In this document: positions 21,365 to 33,900 of the stretch, one piece after another
Layout: each line of letters begins with the position of its first letter
How positions within the stretch are numbered: the first letter of the stretch is position 1
Assembly (NCBI GenBank): GCA_963920575.1
Contig: OY986971.1
Location: 20,698,492 to 20,762,491 of the forward strand
Length of the DNA stretch: 64,000 bases
DNA from: Narthecium ossifragum
Lineage: Eukaryota; Streptophyta; Magnoliopsida; Dioscoreales; Nartheciaceae
Direction: 5' to 3'
The notes under the pieces: model-generated
The model's input: the letters and a program-made list of their open reading frames with translations, nothing else
Databases searched by the model: none
What the model was told of the DNA's origin: nothing
Translations under genes and position numbers: made by a program

Positions 21365-21904
21365 TAGGGATGGCAAAATTGACCGCCCCGCTGGATAACC
21401 GACCCGATCCGCACCGATGGGGACGGGTATGGTATAGATTTTTTACCCGTGGATATGGGTATGGTTTACAAATTTAAAATCCGCGCGGGTACGGGGCGGA
21501 TTATGGTATTGGGTAATATCCGCCCCGCTATCCGCCCCGCCCCGCATATCCGCCCCGTCCCGCCACTAAATGTTGGTTTGGTGGATTTTAGAGAGGCTAT
21601 TTTTGTAATAATACTCTAATAAAGACTAATTGTTGATGACTGTTTGGTGGATCTAGATTTTAGAGACCGAATGTTGATGATAGTTTGGTGGATTTAGATT
21701 TAGATTTTAGAGGCTTAATGCTAATTGAATGGTTTTTTTAGGTTTTGCGGATAACCGCGAGTTGCGGGTAATATCCGCGTACCCGCGGGGATGGTTATGG
21801 TGCGCGATCCCCATTATCCGCGCGGGGACGGGGCGGTGCGGGTATGGGCCGAGGAGTGCGGGGACGGGTATGGTATTTCCAATATCCGCCCGTTGCCATC
21901 ACTA
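21365..21904. mobile_element. hAT MITE in the promoter-proximal region of the TTC27-like gene
   Basis: The ends are TAGGGATGGCAA and (reverse) TAGTGATGGCAA, 11 of 12 matching. A perfect 8-bp duplication GTGCAATG flanks it (21357-21364 and 21905-21912), diagnostic of hAT. The 540-bp interior is rich in CCGCCCCG and GGGTATGG motifs and has no ORF. It ends 88 bp before the gene's start codon. Confidence 0.85.
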
Positions 21905-21992
21905 GTGCAATGTGTCTCTTTCATGGTTCATCGACAATTTGCAGGTTAAGTGTATCACTTTTATGCGATCTTTAGAATTTGCAGGTTAAGGT
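21905..21992 (+). promoter_or_regulatory. Presumed 5' leader of the TTC27-like gene
   Basis: 88 bp separate the hAT MITE from the ATG. It contains two copies of TTTGCAGGTTAAG-like sequence (about 21938 and 21976), each including CAG|G, so a 5'-leader intron is possible. No clear TATA box was seen. Confidence 0.35.
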
Positions 21993-24900
21993 ATGGATGA
22001 AGAACTCAACCTCCTCCGTCTCGTCGAGCTCCGCCTGCTCCGCTGCTCTTTATCTCCCGCTCATCCACCTCCTCCTCTACCATCCTCTCCATCACCGTCG
22101 CCTCTCCTTCCCCTCGTCGAGTCCCTCCTTAATTCCATTGAACGGGGGCAATATGCCGCCGCGCTGTCCTCCGACGCTGTCTCCCTTGTCTTCGAATTCG
22201 CCGGCTCCTGGGAGTTTGACGACTCCCGAGAGGCTGCCGCACGGTTCTACGCCGAGGTCGAGAAGAGCGCGGAGCTGTTCCTCCGAAACCACTCCCCCCC
22301 CACCTCGGAGGCATGGCTCCAAGTCGTCGATGCTGGGGCCAATGGTGAAGCAGAGTGTAGTTTTGCGATCTTGATGTGCTTGGGTGTCGCAGCGCTTCTG
22401 GCTTTCACGCAACAGAATCTTGCTGGGTTGGTATTGTTTTGTGTCTGTAGAAAGATATTATTGGATTAGATAACATGTGTGTTTGATAGCGTTGTGTTTT
22501 TAGGCCAATTGGGGATTTCTCTCCCTTTCCTCTACCGATTCCGTGGCCAAAGGAGAATGTTGGGAAGCGTGTTGATGGTGGAGAAGAGTGGGACGCGTGG
22601 GCACAGTTGCAGATCATGTCTGTCGGGTCTGATTTGCTTGGAAAGATTTCACATTTACAGGTATGTGTATGAACTGGCAAGTGTTATAGAATGAATGATG
22701 TGTAATGCGACTGGTTCTACACTAGCTACAGAGATCTTGTGTGGAAATTGGACTGTGGGTCACGGAGAAGAAATCATTAATCACTGAATTTAGATGAAAA
22801 GTTTCACTTGTTTGATTATGTTCGGGGGTTTGAGCATATGCATTTCGGTACTATGATACATATGCTGCAGAGGCAAACTTCAAAAATTGGGGTATGGGCG
22901 CCCTCCTTCGAGGAAGTTGATGTAAAAAAAGCAGTAGGGTTATTTTGTGATCCGTCTAATTTGTTGGAGCCAAACTCTTTTGGCTTGAGGAAAGATGATG
23001 CAGTCGAATTCAGAAAACATTAACCATCTTAGCATTTTCATCTCTCTGATTGGCGTGTAATGGCATTATAGATTTTCACTGAATGGCATGTCGTATGCAT
23101 GTATTACTTGCATGCAGTTGCAGCCATTCTGGCCTTTTATTGCTTGATCTGGAGCTAAGTTTAAGTTCTAAAATGACTAATGAATGGATTGCTTTATGCA
23201 AATTACATAACTGAGGTAAATTGTTTGAAACTACAATATGCAATGTACTTGTTTTGACATTAAGCACTGATTGACCTCACTTTATGAAATTGTCTCATGA
23301 GCGACGGTATTATTGGTGACATGGGCCAGTTATAACATAACCGTCGCAAGCTTCACTTCCAAGGATTAGTTTCCTTATGATGTGTGATTGCAATGAGATT
23401 TTTGATTGGAAATTTCAGTTTATCAAATGCAAATCATACGTGTGTTCTCTTGCTTCATGCAGTGTTTATATTGAAATGAAAATGCAACTTTATTTTCTTT
23501 GTCAGATATCTGCATAGGACCTCGCAACCTGTAACAACTTCTTTTATGTCTATGTCGTTTGTGCTGAAGCTGCATTGAGGACTTAGGGGGCGTTTGGTTG
23601 CATTGCATCTGCGAAAGCAATGCAGTGCATTGCATCTGCGAAAGCAATGCAGTGCATTGCATCTGCTAAAGCAATGCAGTGCATTGCATCTGCTAAAGCA
23701 ATGCAGTGCATTGCATCTGCTAAAGCAATGCAGTGCATTGCATCTGCTAAAGCAATGCAGTGCATTGCATCTGCTAATGCAATGCAGTGCATTTGCATTG
23801 CATCTGCTAATGCAATGCTGCATTAGCAAAAACAGCCATTTTGGCTGCATTTGCTAATGCAACATTTGAGGTCCTTTTTGTATTAACTGATGCATGCATC
23901 AGTTAATGCAGTGGCCAACCAAACACCCTTTTGTATTAGCTGATGCATGCATCGGTTAATGCAGTGGCCAACCAAACATTGATATAGATCAAAATGCTGC
24001 ATTAGCTCATGCATGCATCAGCTAATACAAGCAACCAAACGCCCCCTTACTCAACTCTGTTGCTGTAACAAGTTCTTTGATGTCTATATTGGTATATCTT
24101 GAAGCTGCATTACGAGTGTCATGATTTTCATTTTGTTTTGCAGTATATTGCAATTGCAGATATGTTGTTTAGCAAGATTAGACAAGTGTCTATGGAGAGA
24201 AGAAAATCTCATTTAGCTCCTATCAGAAGCATTTCATGGTGGTTGTGCAGACTCACTCTCCTTAAACAAAGGATTTTGGATGACCTCTCTTCTTCTCTGT
24301 TTGACCTATTAGAAGTCTTAAAGAAAGAAACCCTGCTCCAATTTGGCAAGGCAGAAAATGTTACTCATTATTGGGATTCTATGCTATACAAGGAAGAGGC
24401 CTCAACAATTGCATCGGTTGCTCACTTAGAGGCAGCTGTAATAGAAGACACGTATGGCCTGGTTGATTCTTCTAGGTGAGTGATTGATTGTCGTGGAAGT
24501 TTGCTTCTACTCCTTTGCTAGATTGCTTGTTGTGCTTCCGGTGAGCAAGTATCCAGTCATTTCTGACATCAGTTCTTTCAATGTGATATTCATTGGCCTT
24601 TCTTCAATTATGTGTTATTTTTGCACTGGTTGCCTATATATGCATTTGATAGTCGACAATTGTCCTTATGTGTTTGAGAAGTTAGATCTCCTTGTTAGTG
24701 CTTTCTTGTTTGTATTTGTCTACTATTATAGAGCCCACTTGTCCATGTTGTAATGAGAGAAATAATGCTTCTAGGTCAATATGATGGTGGCAATTAGGTC
24801 TGTAGCCATAGCCACCAAGTATATTGCATCTGGTTTTGGTTAGACAACTATAGTTCAAGACCAAACAATGCAAGGAAAACATAAGTTCTTGTTCTAAGAT

Positions 24901-27900
24901 TTGCAGTTGTCTTAGTTGCATGTTGCTTTCAGAATGTGTAATTTTCCTTTAAGTAAAAAGAGAGTGAGAAACCTAAATTATGTTTCAGTTCTCTTAGTTG
25001 CAAGTTATATCCACACAGTATGCCTTCTCCTTTATATGAAAAGAAAGAGAGTGCAAAATCTAAGTTAGAAAGGTTAAAGAATGGTTTTTTGCTTGAATGA
25101 AAGGGTGAAATGGACTAATATCAAGGTAATTGTTTTTGTACATATGCTTTACTGGTAGAAATTTCCATGCTGCCATCTTTTTAGATATTAACACATAAAA
25201 ACGTTGAGTCAAATTATGTGTTCTTGCAGTTGAAAGCATTATCTAATTTGTTGGTACCAAGATTTGGCATGAGCTAGGATTTTACTCAATAGGGTGCCAT
25301 TCACGGGTATTCCTGTTTCTATTTCTTAATTAATTTTCCGTCTCTGCAGTATAACTTTTCCTTGCTGATTTTGTTTTGCTAGTTGTGGTATTGTGAACAT
25401 ATACACTAATGTAAGTGATTCTTGTGGTAGAGTTTATTTCTTATATATCATCCCTGAATTTGGAGGTACAACTCTCCGTAATTTGTGCTATAATAACTTT
25501 GGAAAGAGTGCTGAGAGATCTTCTTAATGTATGCTTTTGAATTTCTTCCCTGTTGAATGTAAGAAAGGTCTTTTTGCTTAGGTCACATCTCAAATTTGCA
25601 GAAGAAGCATGTGGAATGCATCTTTCTGTTACTGGGGCTCTTGGATTTCGTACAATACACCAGGTTATGTTTTGTTCACACTTTTACGTCAAGTATGACC
25701 TGTCATGTTGTCTTACAGCCTCGCTGAAGATGTTATGGTTTGTGATAGGCTGATCCAAAGGCTCAAATGGTACTCGTGACGAACTCTGATCAATTAAAGC
25801 AGGGTGATAAAAGCTTCAAGGAAGTTTCTCAGACTCAGACCAGTTATTCAACTCTGGAAAACAAAATGGAATCATGCTCGAATGGAGACTATGAGAGTTG
25901 TGATATACTAATGAAACCTAGACTGGTAGAAAGTGGGAATAGCAGTACAATCGATGGAAATGCAGTTTTAAGCAAGGTTGTTTCTTTAACAGCAGCCCAG
26001 CAAGCTGTTGTACTGGCACAATGCTTAAATCTCAAACGGAGTAGTCGTGATGATGAGATATCAAGTAGGCTTCTCTCTCAAAAATGACATAAATTTGCAG
26101 AACCTTTTTGGCTTGCTGTTTTTGTTGCATATAAGGTGTGCTCTTTCTTCATCATTAAGAGCTCTGTAATAGCATGCTCCCATCCATGTTATATGTTTTT
26201 TTAGTTTTATTTTTGTATTGTTGTCTGCCACCAACATAGGACAGCTACAGACAACTAATGATATAGTATGGCACTCCAAAAAACAAATTGGAAAAAAATG
26301 ATTTTCTTTTTAGAAATACCTAGACTGAAACCCACTGAAACCATACCTGAAAGTGTGGATACATTTCTGTTTGGAACTCAAATCAAATTTGTGACCAGAA
26401 CTTCAAACTTGTGATTTTGAGATTGCCTTATCTGCTCTCAATATGGATCATACAATCATCTGACATAGTATTGGACAAACATATAAACGCCTTAATCAAA
26501 ATGTGGCAATGTTGTTGAAATTGATTTGGAAAGCTCTTATGTGATCATACATCGTATTCATGTTCCTGGTAACGACCAATGTTGTGCTTTGTCTTAAGGA
26601 GATCATGCTTCCAGATTTGACTGACATTTATCCATCAACCTCTGTGTTGGTCAAAGCTTCTGACTTGAAAAGGATCTCCATTCTTTTGGAGGCATTGAAA
26701 ATTATCTCAATCCTATGCTCAATAAAACCATTTGATTTGCTCTGTGGTTTGAGTTAAATGGACTGTGAAATTATTTGTCACATCCATTTTTTCAGTGCAA
26801 AAGTCTCTTTCTGACGATGTTATGTGGATTCGAAAACATGTTGCAAGAATATGATCAAAGTAGTAGTCAAAATACTGTCTTCTTTGAGATCTGATAGTCT
26901 CCTGCACATTAGACCTATATGATCTAATACCTGATTGACACTCTTCTACATGTCTCAATACCTTTTCATGACAGTGTTAGTATGTAGCATGACATGAGGC
27001 TTTAATCCTTAGTAAAGTGCTTTAATTCTTATGGCTAGCTGCATTCTGACACTTGTTGGCTTAATTGTGAATTTTGTCATCAGTGTCTGTGTATGTTCTC
27101 ATTTGTGTCATGAACTAAGGCCACGTTTGGTTCGCAGTGAGGAATGGAATGAGACTAGGAATGGAATAGACTGAGGAATAGAGTGATGATGATTGTGTTT
27201 GGTTGAACAAGGAATGAGAATGGGAATGATGGTTTCATATGTTTGGTATGCACTAATGAACATGGAAATTGAATGTTAATGAGGTGTCAATGACCATACT
27301 ACCCTTGACATATACAACACTGAATATATGCATATTCAGTCATATATATCTATATAAAATATAATATTTATCTACTTTTCATTTTAGCCTTTGGGTTTAT
27401 ATTTATATACGCTGATGGATCCCACAATGGAGAAATCAACTATGTTAATTGATGAATGATCAGCTAGGATATTGATCTGAGTGTAATCCAACGGTAGCGA
27501 TTTAATTCATCTAAGGATCAAGGTGATTTAATTCAACGGTTGAGATTGACTACATAGGGGTAATTATGTCATAAACATCCCATTCATCATTCAGGCCTGA
27601 ATACCAGGGGGTGGGAGGAATAGGTCATTCCTCCTCGAGGATGAATAAGACATTCCATTCCGTCCAGAATGGGCGGACCAAAGGACGGAATGCCTCCTCG
27701 GAATAGAAAAATGTGTTCCATTCCGGCTAGAATGGGCAAACCAAACGTGCCATAATTTTCCAAGTTGGCAATATTTTTTTGTGTTTTTTTTTAAATTTTC
27801 TTATGTTTATCCTACATGTTAGGATGGAAAATGGCGCCATTCATCGAGGCAATTGATTCCCAACAAGCATCCTGTTACATGGTAAGTATTTACCAGTCCC

Positions 27901-30900
27901 ATGTTCGTTAACGTTCATCTCTTGAGTCTTGACTATAGGAGATCAAATCTTGCTAGTCACTTAAGTTGGTCATTTGTTTGAAGATAAAAATAAGTTTCGC
28001 AATGCATAGCATGCCTTATAATCTGGGGCTATGGAGACCATCTTTTTGCAAAGGTGATTGAATGTTCCTTGGTGACCAGTGACCACATGGAAAGATCTGC
28101 CACGGAGGGTCAACAACTATTGAATGTAAAGACTTGGTTTTGTACCCATTTATAAACGTTTTAACATGAATGAATACACATGCATACCAATATGCCAATA
28201 TGTGGATGACCGGACACCCACACAGACTAGGTCCTGATTAAGTTTGTAATTTTTGGTCCTCGAATATTCATGCCATTTTTATTTTTAAGATCCTGATTAC
28301 TTTCTAGAGAACTTGATGAAAAAAAGTTTGATGTGGTGGATACAGATTGTCAGTTGATTACTATTTATTTAACATTTTGAAGAGGAACTTCATGAGACAA
28401 TTATCATGCCATCAAATTGGTTATATACTCAGCTAGCAGGATTTTCTCCCAGGTTCATGTAGACATCCGAAAACAAATATCCACTCCTATGTTGCAGCAC
28501 TGCATCTAATATGCATAGAGTGGATATGACTCTCCGTTGTATATATTTCTTTTTTGACGATTTATCGAGGACTTGCTATATTTAAGATAGACTTTCTTCA
28601 GAAACTGAATTGCTTATCTAGAGTCGTTTTCCTGATATGGAAGGTGTAACTATCACTCATGAATTTCTATCTTTTAGATTAAATGCTTCTGTGATATCTT
28701 GCGTATCCGATGGGAGTCAACACGCAGTCGAACCAAGGAACGTGCTCTATTGATGATGGATAAGCTGGTAAGAAAGTTTTATCAAGTTATGGTGTTGTAC
28801 GCTAATCCTTTTGCTATTTTACCCATGTCACATTAGTAGGTCTTATATGCTTCTTGGTTCATTGACAGAGGTTTATGATGTTATACAAGCTTGTAAAATC
28901 TTGAACCAAACTTGCAAATATGACTTGTCAGTGGCTTTTTTTATCTTGTAAAATTTTATGATATTTTTTTGTCGTTATTTGTTGCAAATATAGCTTGGTG
29001 CCATAGTTTTCCAGTCAGTCATTTGACCAGAATTCAACTTTAAATGATCGCTTCTTAGTTTGATGCAATATTTGATGCTTTGTTGGCTGCATACTGTCTA
29101 GTTTAACTATTGCTTGGTTTTACCATCTGGAACAATGCAGTTGTTCAAAAAAAATTTTAAACAAAAGAGCAACTTATAACATCCGAATTATAATGGCTTT
29201 GTAGGTTGTTTGGTGCTTTTAGTCCTACTTTAGTGCAATTATGTGCTTCAGATATCCAATTCCAAATGCATCATCGACTTTCTTTGATTCTTCCGTGGAT
29301 CTAATATGGGAGACCTTGAAAGTTCAAGTTTTCATACCGAGTCAAACTGATACTGTTCAACTAACAGGTTGAAGTTCTTAAAGAACCATTGCCGGATAGT
29401 GCTGAAAGGATTCAATTTTCATATGGGGTTTATGTACCACTTATCTCTGCATTGAGGAAGTATGGTGATTTGTCTTCTATAGTGTACGCTCTGTTATTAC
29501 TGTTCACATTAATCAGTCTTAGTTTTGTTTTCAAATTTGCAGAGAATATGGGGAGCTTTTGGTGAGTTGTGGTATGATTGGCGAGGCACTTCAAATTTTT
29601 GAGGATCTTCAATTATGGGATAATCTAATTTATTGCTACCGGTACACTTTACTGTATACATATCAATTTCAAGGTTGTTAAAATCGTTTGCTTATTGCAA
29701 CATCACACATGTCATTTGACTGTTGTCAGTTTTGCAGGCTCTTGGGGAAAAAGGCTGCGGCTGTTGACCTTATAAACAAAAGATTGTCTGAAACACCTAC
29801 TGACCCAAGGCTATGGTATGTTTTCACTGACTTGTCAGATTAATCTGCTTCCATTGGAGAGTGAATCCGTAAAAAGAGAAAAGTTGATGGTGGGGAGCGC
29901 ATAGAAAAGAAACTTCCAATAGTAACTGCACATTAGTATCATAGGGAGAGGATAGAAGAGCATGTATAACATTGCACATAAATCAAAAGAAAGCAACAGC
30001 AAATGCTTATTTTGTGGGCTTTTTATAGGCCAATCTGTGAAGTCCCTAATGGCTTTGCATGTTAGATTCATATTGTGTACAGAACTAGTACTAATTGTGT
30101 TGATTCTTTCTAGGTGCTCTCTAGGTGATGCAACGAACAATGATGCTTATTATGAGAAAGCATTGAAGGTCTCAAACAATAAATCTGTCCGAGCTAAGGT
30201 GAAAGCAATATCACTTTATCTATTCTTGTCCTACATTGATATGATCACTTTAACCATCTTTATGTGGACAGCGTTCCTTGGCCCGTAGTTCATACAACAG
30301 GGGCGAATTTGAAACATCTAAAATTCTTTGGTATGTAATGTGTAAAGCTCATACTTCTATCTATGATTATTTATTTCAATTCCCTTCACTCCGTGTGCAA
30401 TACTTGTTTTTGTGTTTTCTTATTGTGCTAATGAATTGAACTTCAGGGAATCCGCAATGGCACAAAATTCATTGTACCCAGATGGATGGTTTGCTCTTGG
30501 CGCAGCTGCTTTGAAGGTATAGGTGCAGTGTCCTACTAAATGGTCTATTGTTTGTGGATTATGTTCACTTTGTTTTCATTTTCACTGTATTGAGGCTTCT
30601 GATTCATAATATTTCAAATACTAGCATTCCAAATGCTGATTTTCTGGCCATTCTGAGATTGTGTAACGAGAAGGTCGATCAGGTAGCTCGTAGGTGTCAT
30701 CAGTCTGGTGCCTCTTTTTTGTGGACCCCATTCAATGACCCGGCGGTTATGGAGGAGCAAGTTTGTGACTGTCAGCCTTCAGGCTCAAATCATCAAACCA
30801 AAAACATTGTCAATGCTAAAATAGGATTTCTTGTTGTGATTAATGGCCTTGAAAATTTACTGTGTCTAATGATATTAGGGACTAATGTGACTCATTTTAG

Positions 30901-33900
30901 TTTTATTCTTTTTTTCCTCGAGACAGGCGAGAGTCAGGAGCCATTTTCTTTTTATGCATTCGATAATATCTGATGTTTGCTGCAGTAGCTTTGTTTTATT
31001 TACAATTGAATTGGAAATCACGAGGAAGCTAAATGCTGATTAAGATCCTTAATTTGTTTGATAATGCAGGCCCGAGATATTGATAAAGCATTAGATGCAT
31101 TTACTCGTGCTGTGCAGCTTGATCCTGAAAACGGAGAGGCTTGGAATAATATTGCTGGCCTGTATGTCACTACTCTACACAGTTATTCTTTGATATGAAG
31201 GAAACTTGGTTTCTACTTGCAAAGTTGCAATTTCTCACGGACAATTCTTTGCTGTCCCTGCAAATATGACATCAGAATGTGGCTTGATTTCACATTATTT
31301 CTTAATTTGATTAGGTTCTTATGGAACAGCTTTAGATATGTCACAGGAATTAAAATGTTATCTTAACTTCCTGCATATGTCACTTTAACTTGTATTACCT
31401 TTTATTTTCTTGAGTCTCAATGTGAATACAACATCCAATTCTCAAGCACTAATTTTGACCTATCCAATGCTTTTATTAATGATCTTTGCCGAGTTGAGCT
31501 GCATAAACAGCTTGATTTTTGTACCTTAGAACTAGCAATTCTTTGAAACTTGTGTCTGTGCAGGCATATGATCAAGAAAAAGAGCAAAGAAGCTTTTGTT
31601 GCTTTTAAGGAGGCATTGAAGTTCAAGTATTCCTCGTATTCTTCTAAGTTGCGTTAGTTGATAAAGTCTTCAAAATAGTGAGTTTGCTAACTAGTTAAAA
31701 AAAAAAACTTGGCAGGAGGAATAGTTGGGAACTGTGGGAGAACTATAGCCATGTTGCTTTGGACATAGGGAACTATAGCCAGGTGAAATTTACATTTGTG
31801 TGTAGTGTTTTCAATATCTCTGAATTTGTAGTTGTTATTATATCCAATCTGCTTCTAGTCGGTGCAATTCACTTTAGCATATTTTATGCTTGGATTTGCA
31901 GAAAACCTTGTTTACTCAATTCTCTTCATATTTAAGCCATATGTAAGGATTGTGCTATCATAGCTGCATCTTGTGAATATCATTTGGTTATGCCATGCTT
32001 TTCCTACATTTAGATCAACTCTGTGTGATGTAGCATGAAAGATATTTACAAGCTGGGATTTCTGTTGATCTCTTGACTTTAGCTGCTCAAATAGCCACTA
32101 ATAGTTGGGGTATCTTCAGATGGCTTCACCGGCTAATACATCTGTAGAGTGTGTTGAGTAGTCACCTAATAGCAATTCGAACGTTGACCTGGAAGTGTAT
32201 GTATTTGCTTCCAAATAGCAGTGTTTTCTTTGTGTTCAGTGACTCGTTATCCAATACAAGTTAAAATCTACATGCAAAAAGTTTGCAGATTTATGGTTTA
32301 GTCTAGAACTTTTTATTTGACAAACGTTTTGCATGCAGCCGATATGCAGAGTCAGACCATCATTACTTCACGAGCAAATCTTATCATTGTTTATTGCAGT
32401 GTACTTGTTTACATGTGATTGTGAATGACAACCTTTATGTGGATTGTAATTGTGGTAAGAATAATGATTTGTGTACATGGCCACGTGGTATTTGCATTGC
32501 ACATGCCTCCAATCGGTAGTGTTATACCGATGAACTAGATCAATTGATCGGTATCTCACTATCGATTGAATGTATCAATGATCGAATCGGTAGGTATCGG
32601 TATCCCACTACCGATTGGTGGTCATGTACACAAATCAGCACTCTTGTGGTAAATACTCTTTGTGATTAAGAGGAGTAGGCTCTCTGAAACTGTTTTATGT
32701 TCCAAGTTTTGGATTTATTTGGGGCTATTTAGGTAGCATTGGTAATGATTACTCTTTCTGCTGTATTTTACTCTTCCTGCACAAAAAATATATATTAGTG
32801 TTTAAATGTCTTCGCCTGCGGTGGCTACTTTTTTATTGTATCCATGATTTACCATGATGCCAAAGTCATGATATTTTCATTGAATAACAGGCACTGGAGG
32901 CTAATAGAATGGTATTGGACTTGTCCTCAAATAAACGAGTGGATTTTGAATTATTGTCTTCAGTAATGGCAAAGGTGGAAGAAAGATTTTCAAAGGCTAC
33001 TCCTTGTGCTTGTTCCACTAATTTATCAACTGAATCTTCTGATGAGTCTGCATTCTCAGAAGTTATGTTAGAAAATCCCCGAGAGACTGAGCTTTTGATG
33101 GACATGCTTGGAAATATGATGCAGCAGGTGGGAGAAAAGAAGATTTCAGATACATCTGTTTCCTTTCTGTCTTTCAAGTTGTTGGTACCAACTTCCTGTG
33201 TTTTGGAGTTTCTTGTTGCTAGTATCTTACTATTTTGGAATGCCAATGACATTCATCCAGCCTCTGCACTGTCATTGTGTAGTATACTTAAACATGTTGC
33301 TTCTATTATGTTTCTCCAGCCATCATAATCCTGAATCCTTTCCTTTAGGTAATTCGAAGTGGTGGAGGTGGAGGTATATGGGGTCTCTATGCAAGGTGGC
33401 ATAAACTTAAGGGAAACCTCATTATGTGTTCAGAAGCCCTGCTGAAACAAGTGAGATCATACCAGGTATAATCATCAAGTTGATACCTTCTTGTTGCTTG
33501 CTAAATTTCCTCATATGCTTGGCACCTGTTTCACCTCTGCGTTTTTTTTTTCTTCAATTTCCTTCTTTAAATATCATGCCCTTATCTATGTATGTGCATA
33601 ACTGTTTGTAGTAACGACTTTGCTCTTTAACCTAGTTCTGATCCTATAATTTCCAACTGCTTTATAAATTTGGTCTGGATACCTGTTTTATGGTCTAGGA
33701 ACTTCTTTACAGAATACTAAATTTTGTTGTAAGGAGCAAATCCTGAAATAGAGTTGTGATGTGTAAGAGTGTGCAAATCAGACTTCCAATGGGCCTTGAA
33801 TTGAAGAACAAAATTAATTTCCTGTTTGAATACTGTGTTATTAGAATAACTTCATAATTGCAAAATCTGATGTTAGATGCCTTAGCTTCGACTTAGTGGA

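Larger units (their letters stand above)
22661..24143 (+). other. Intron 2 of the TTC27-like gene
   Basis: A 1483-bp intron containing the Harbinger-like MITE at 23586-24046. The 71-codon frame at 22808-23023 has no counterpart in TTC27 proteins and is treated as intronic. Confidence 0.7.

Noticed and set aside
23423..23857. Five ORFs on both strands made of MQCIALADAMHC-like repeats; also considered a CRISPR-like array
   Set aside because: The 27-bp unit is nine codons, so frames stay open by arithmetic. There are no unique spacers, and it lies inside a MITE in an intron.
30548..30973. 141-codon frame in intron 13 of the TTC27-like gene
   Set aside because: It lies between exons with correct phase and has no resemblance to TTC27 or another protein I recognise.
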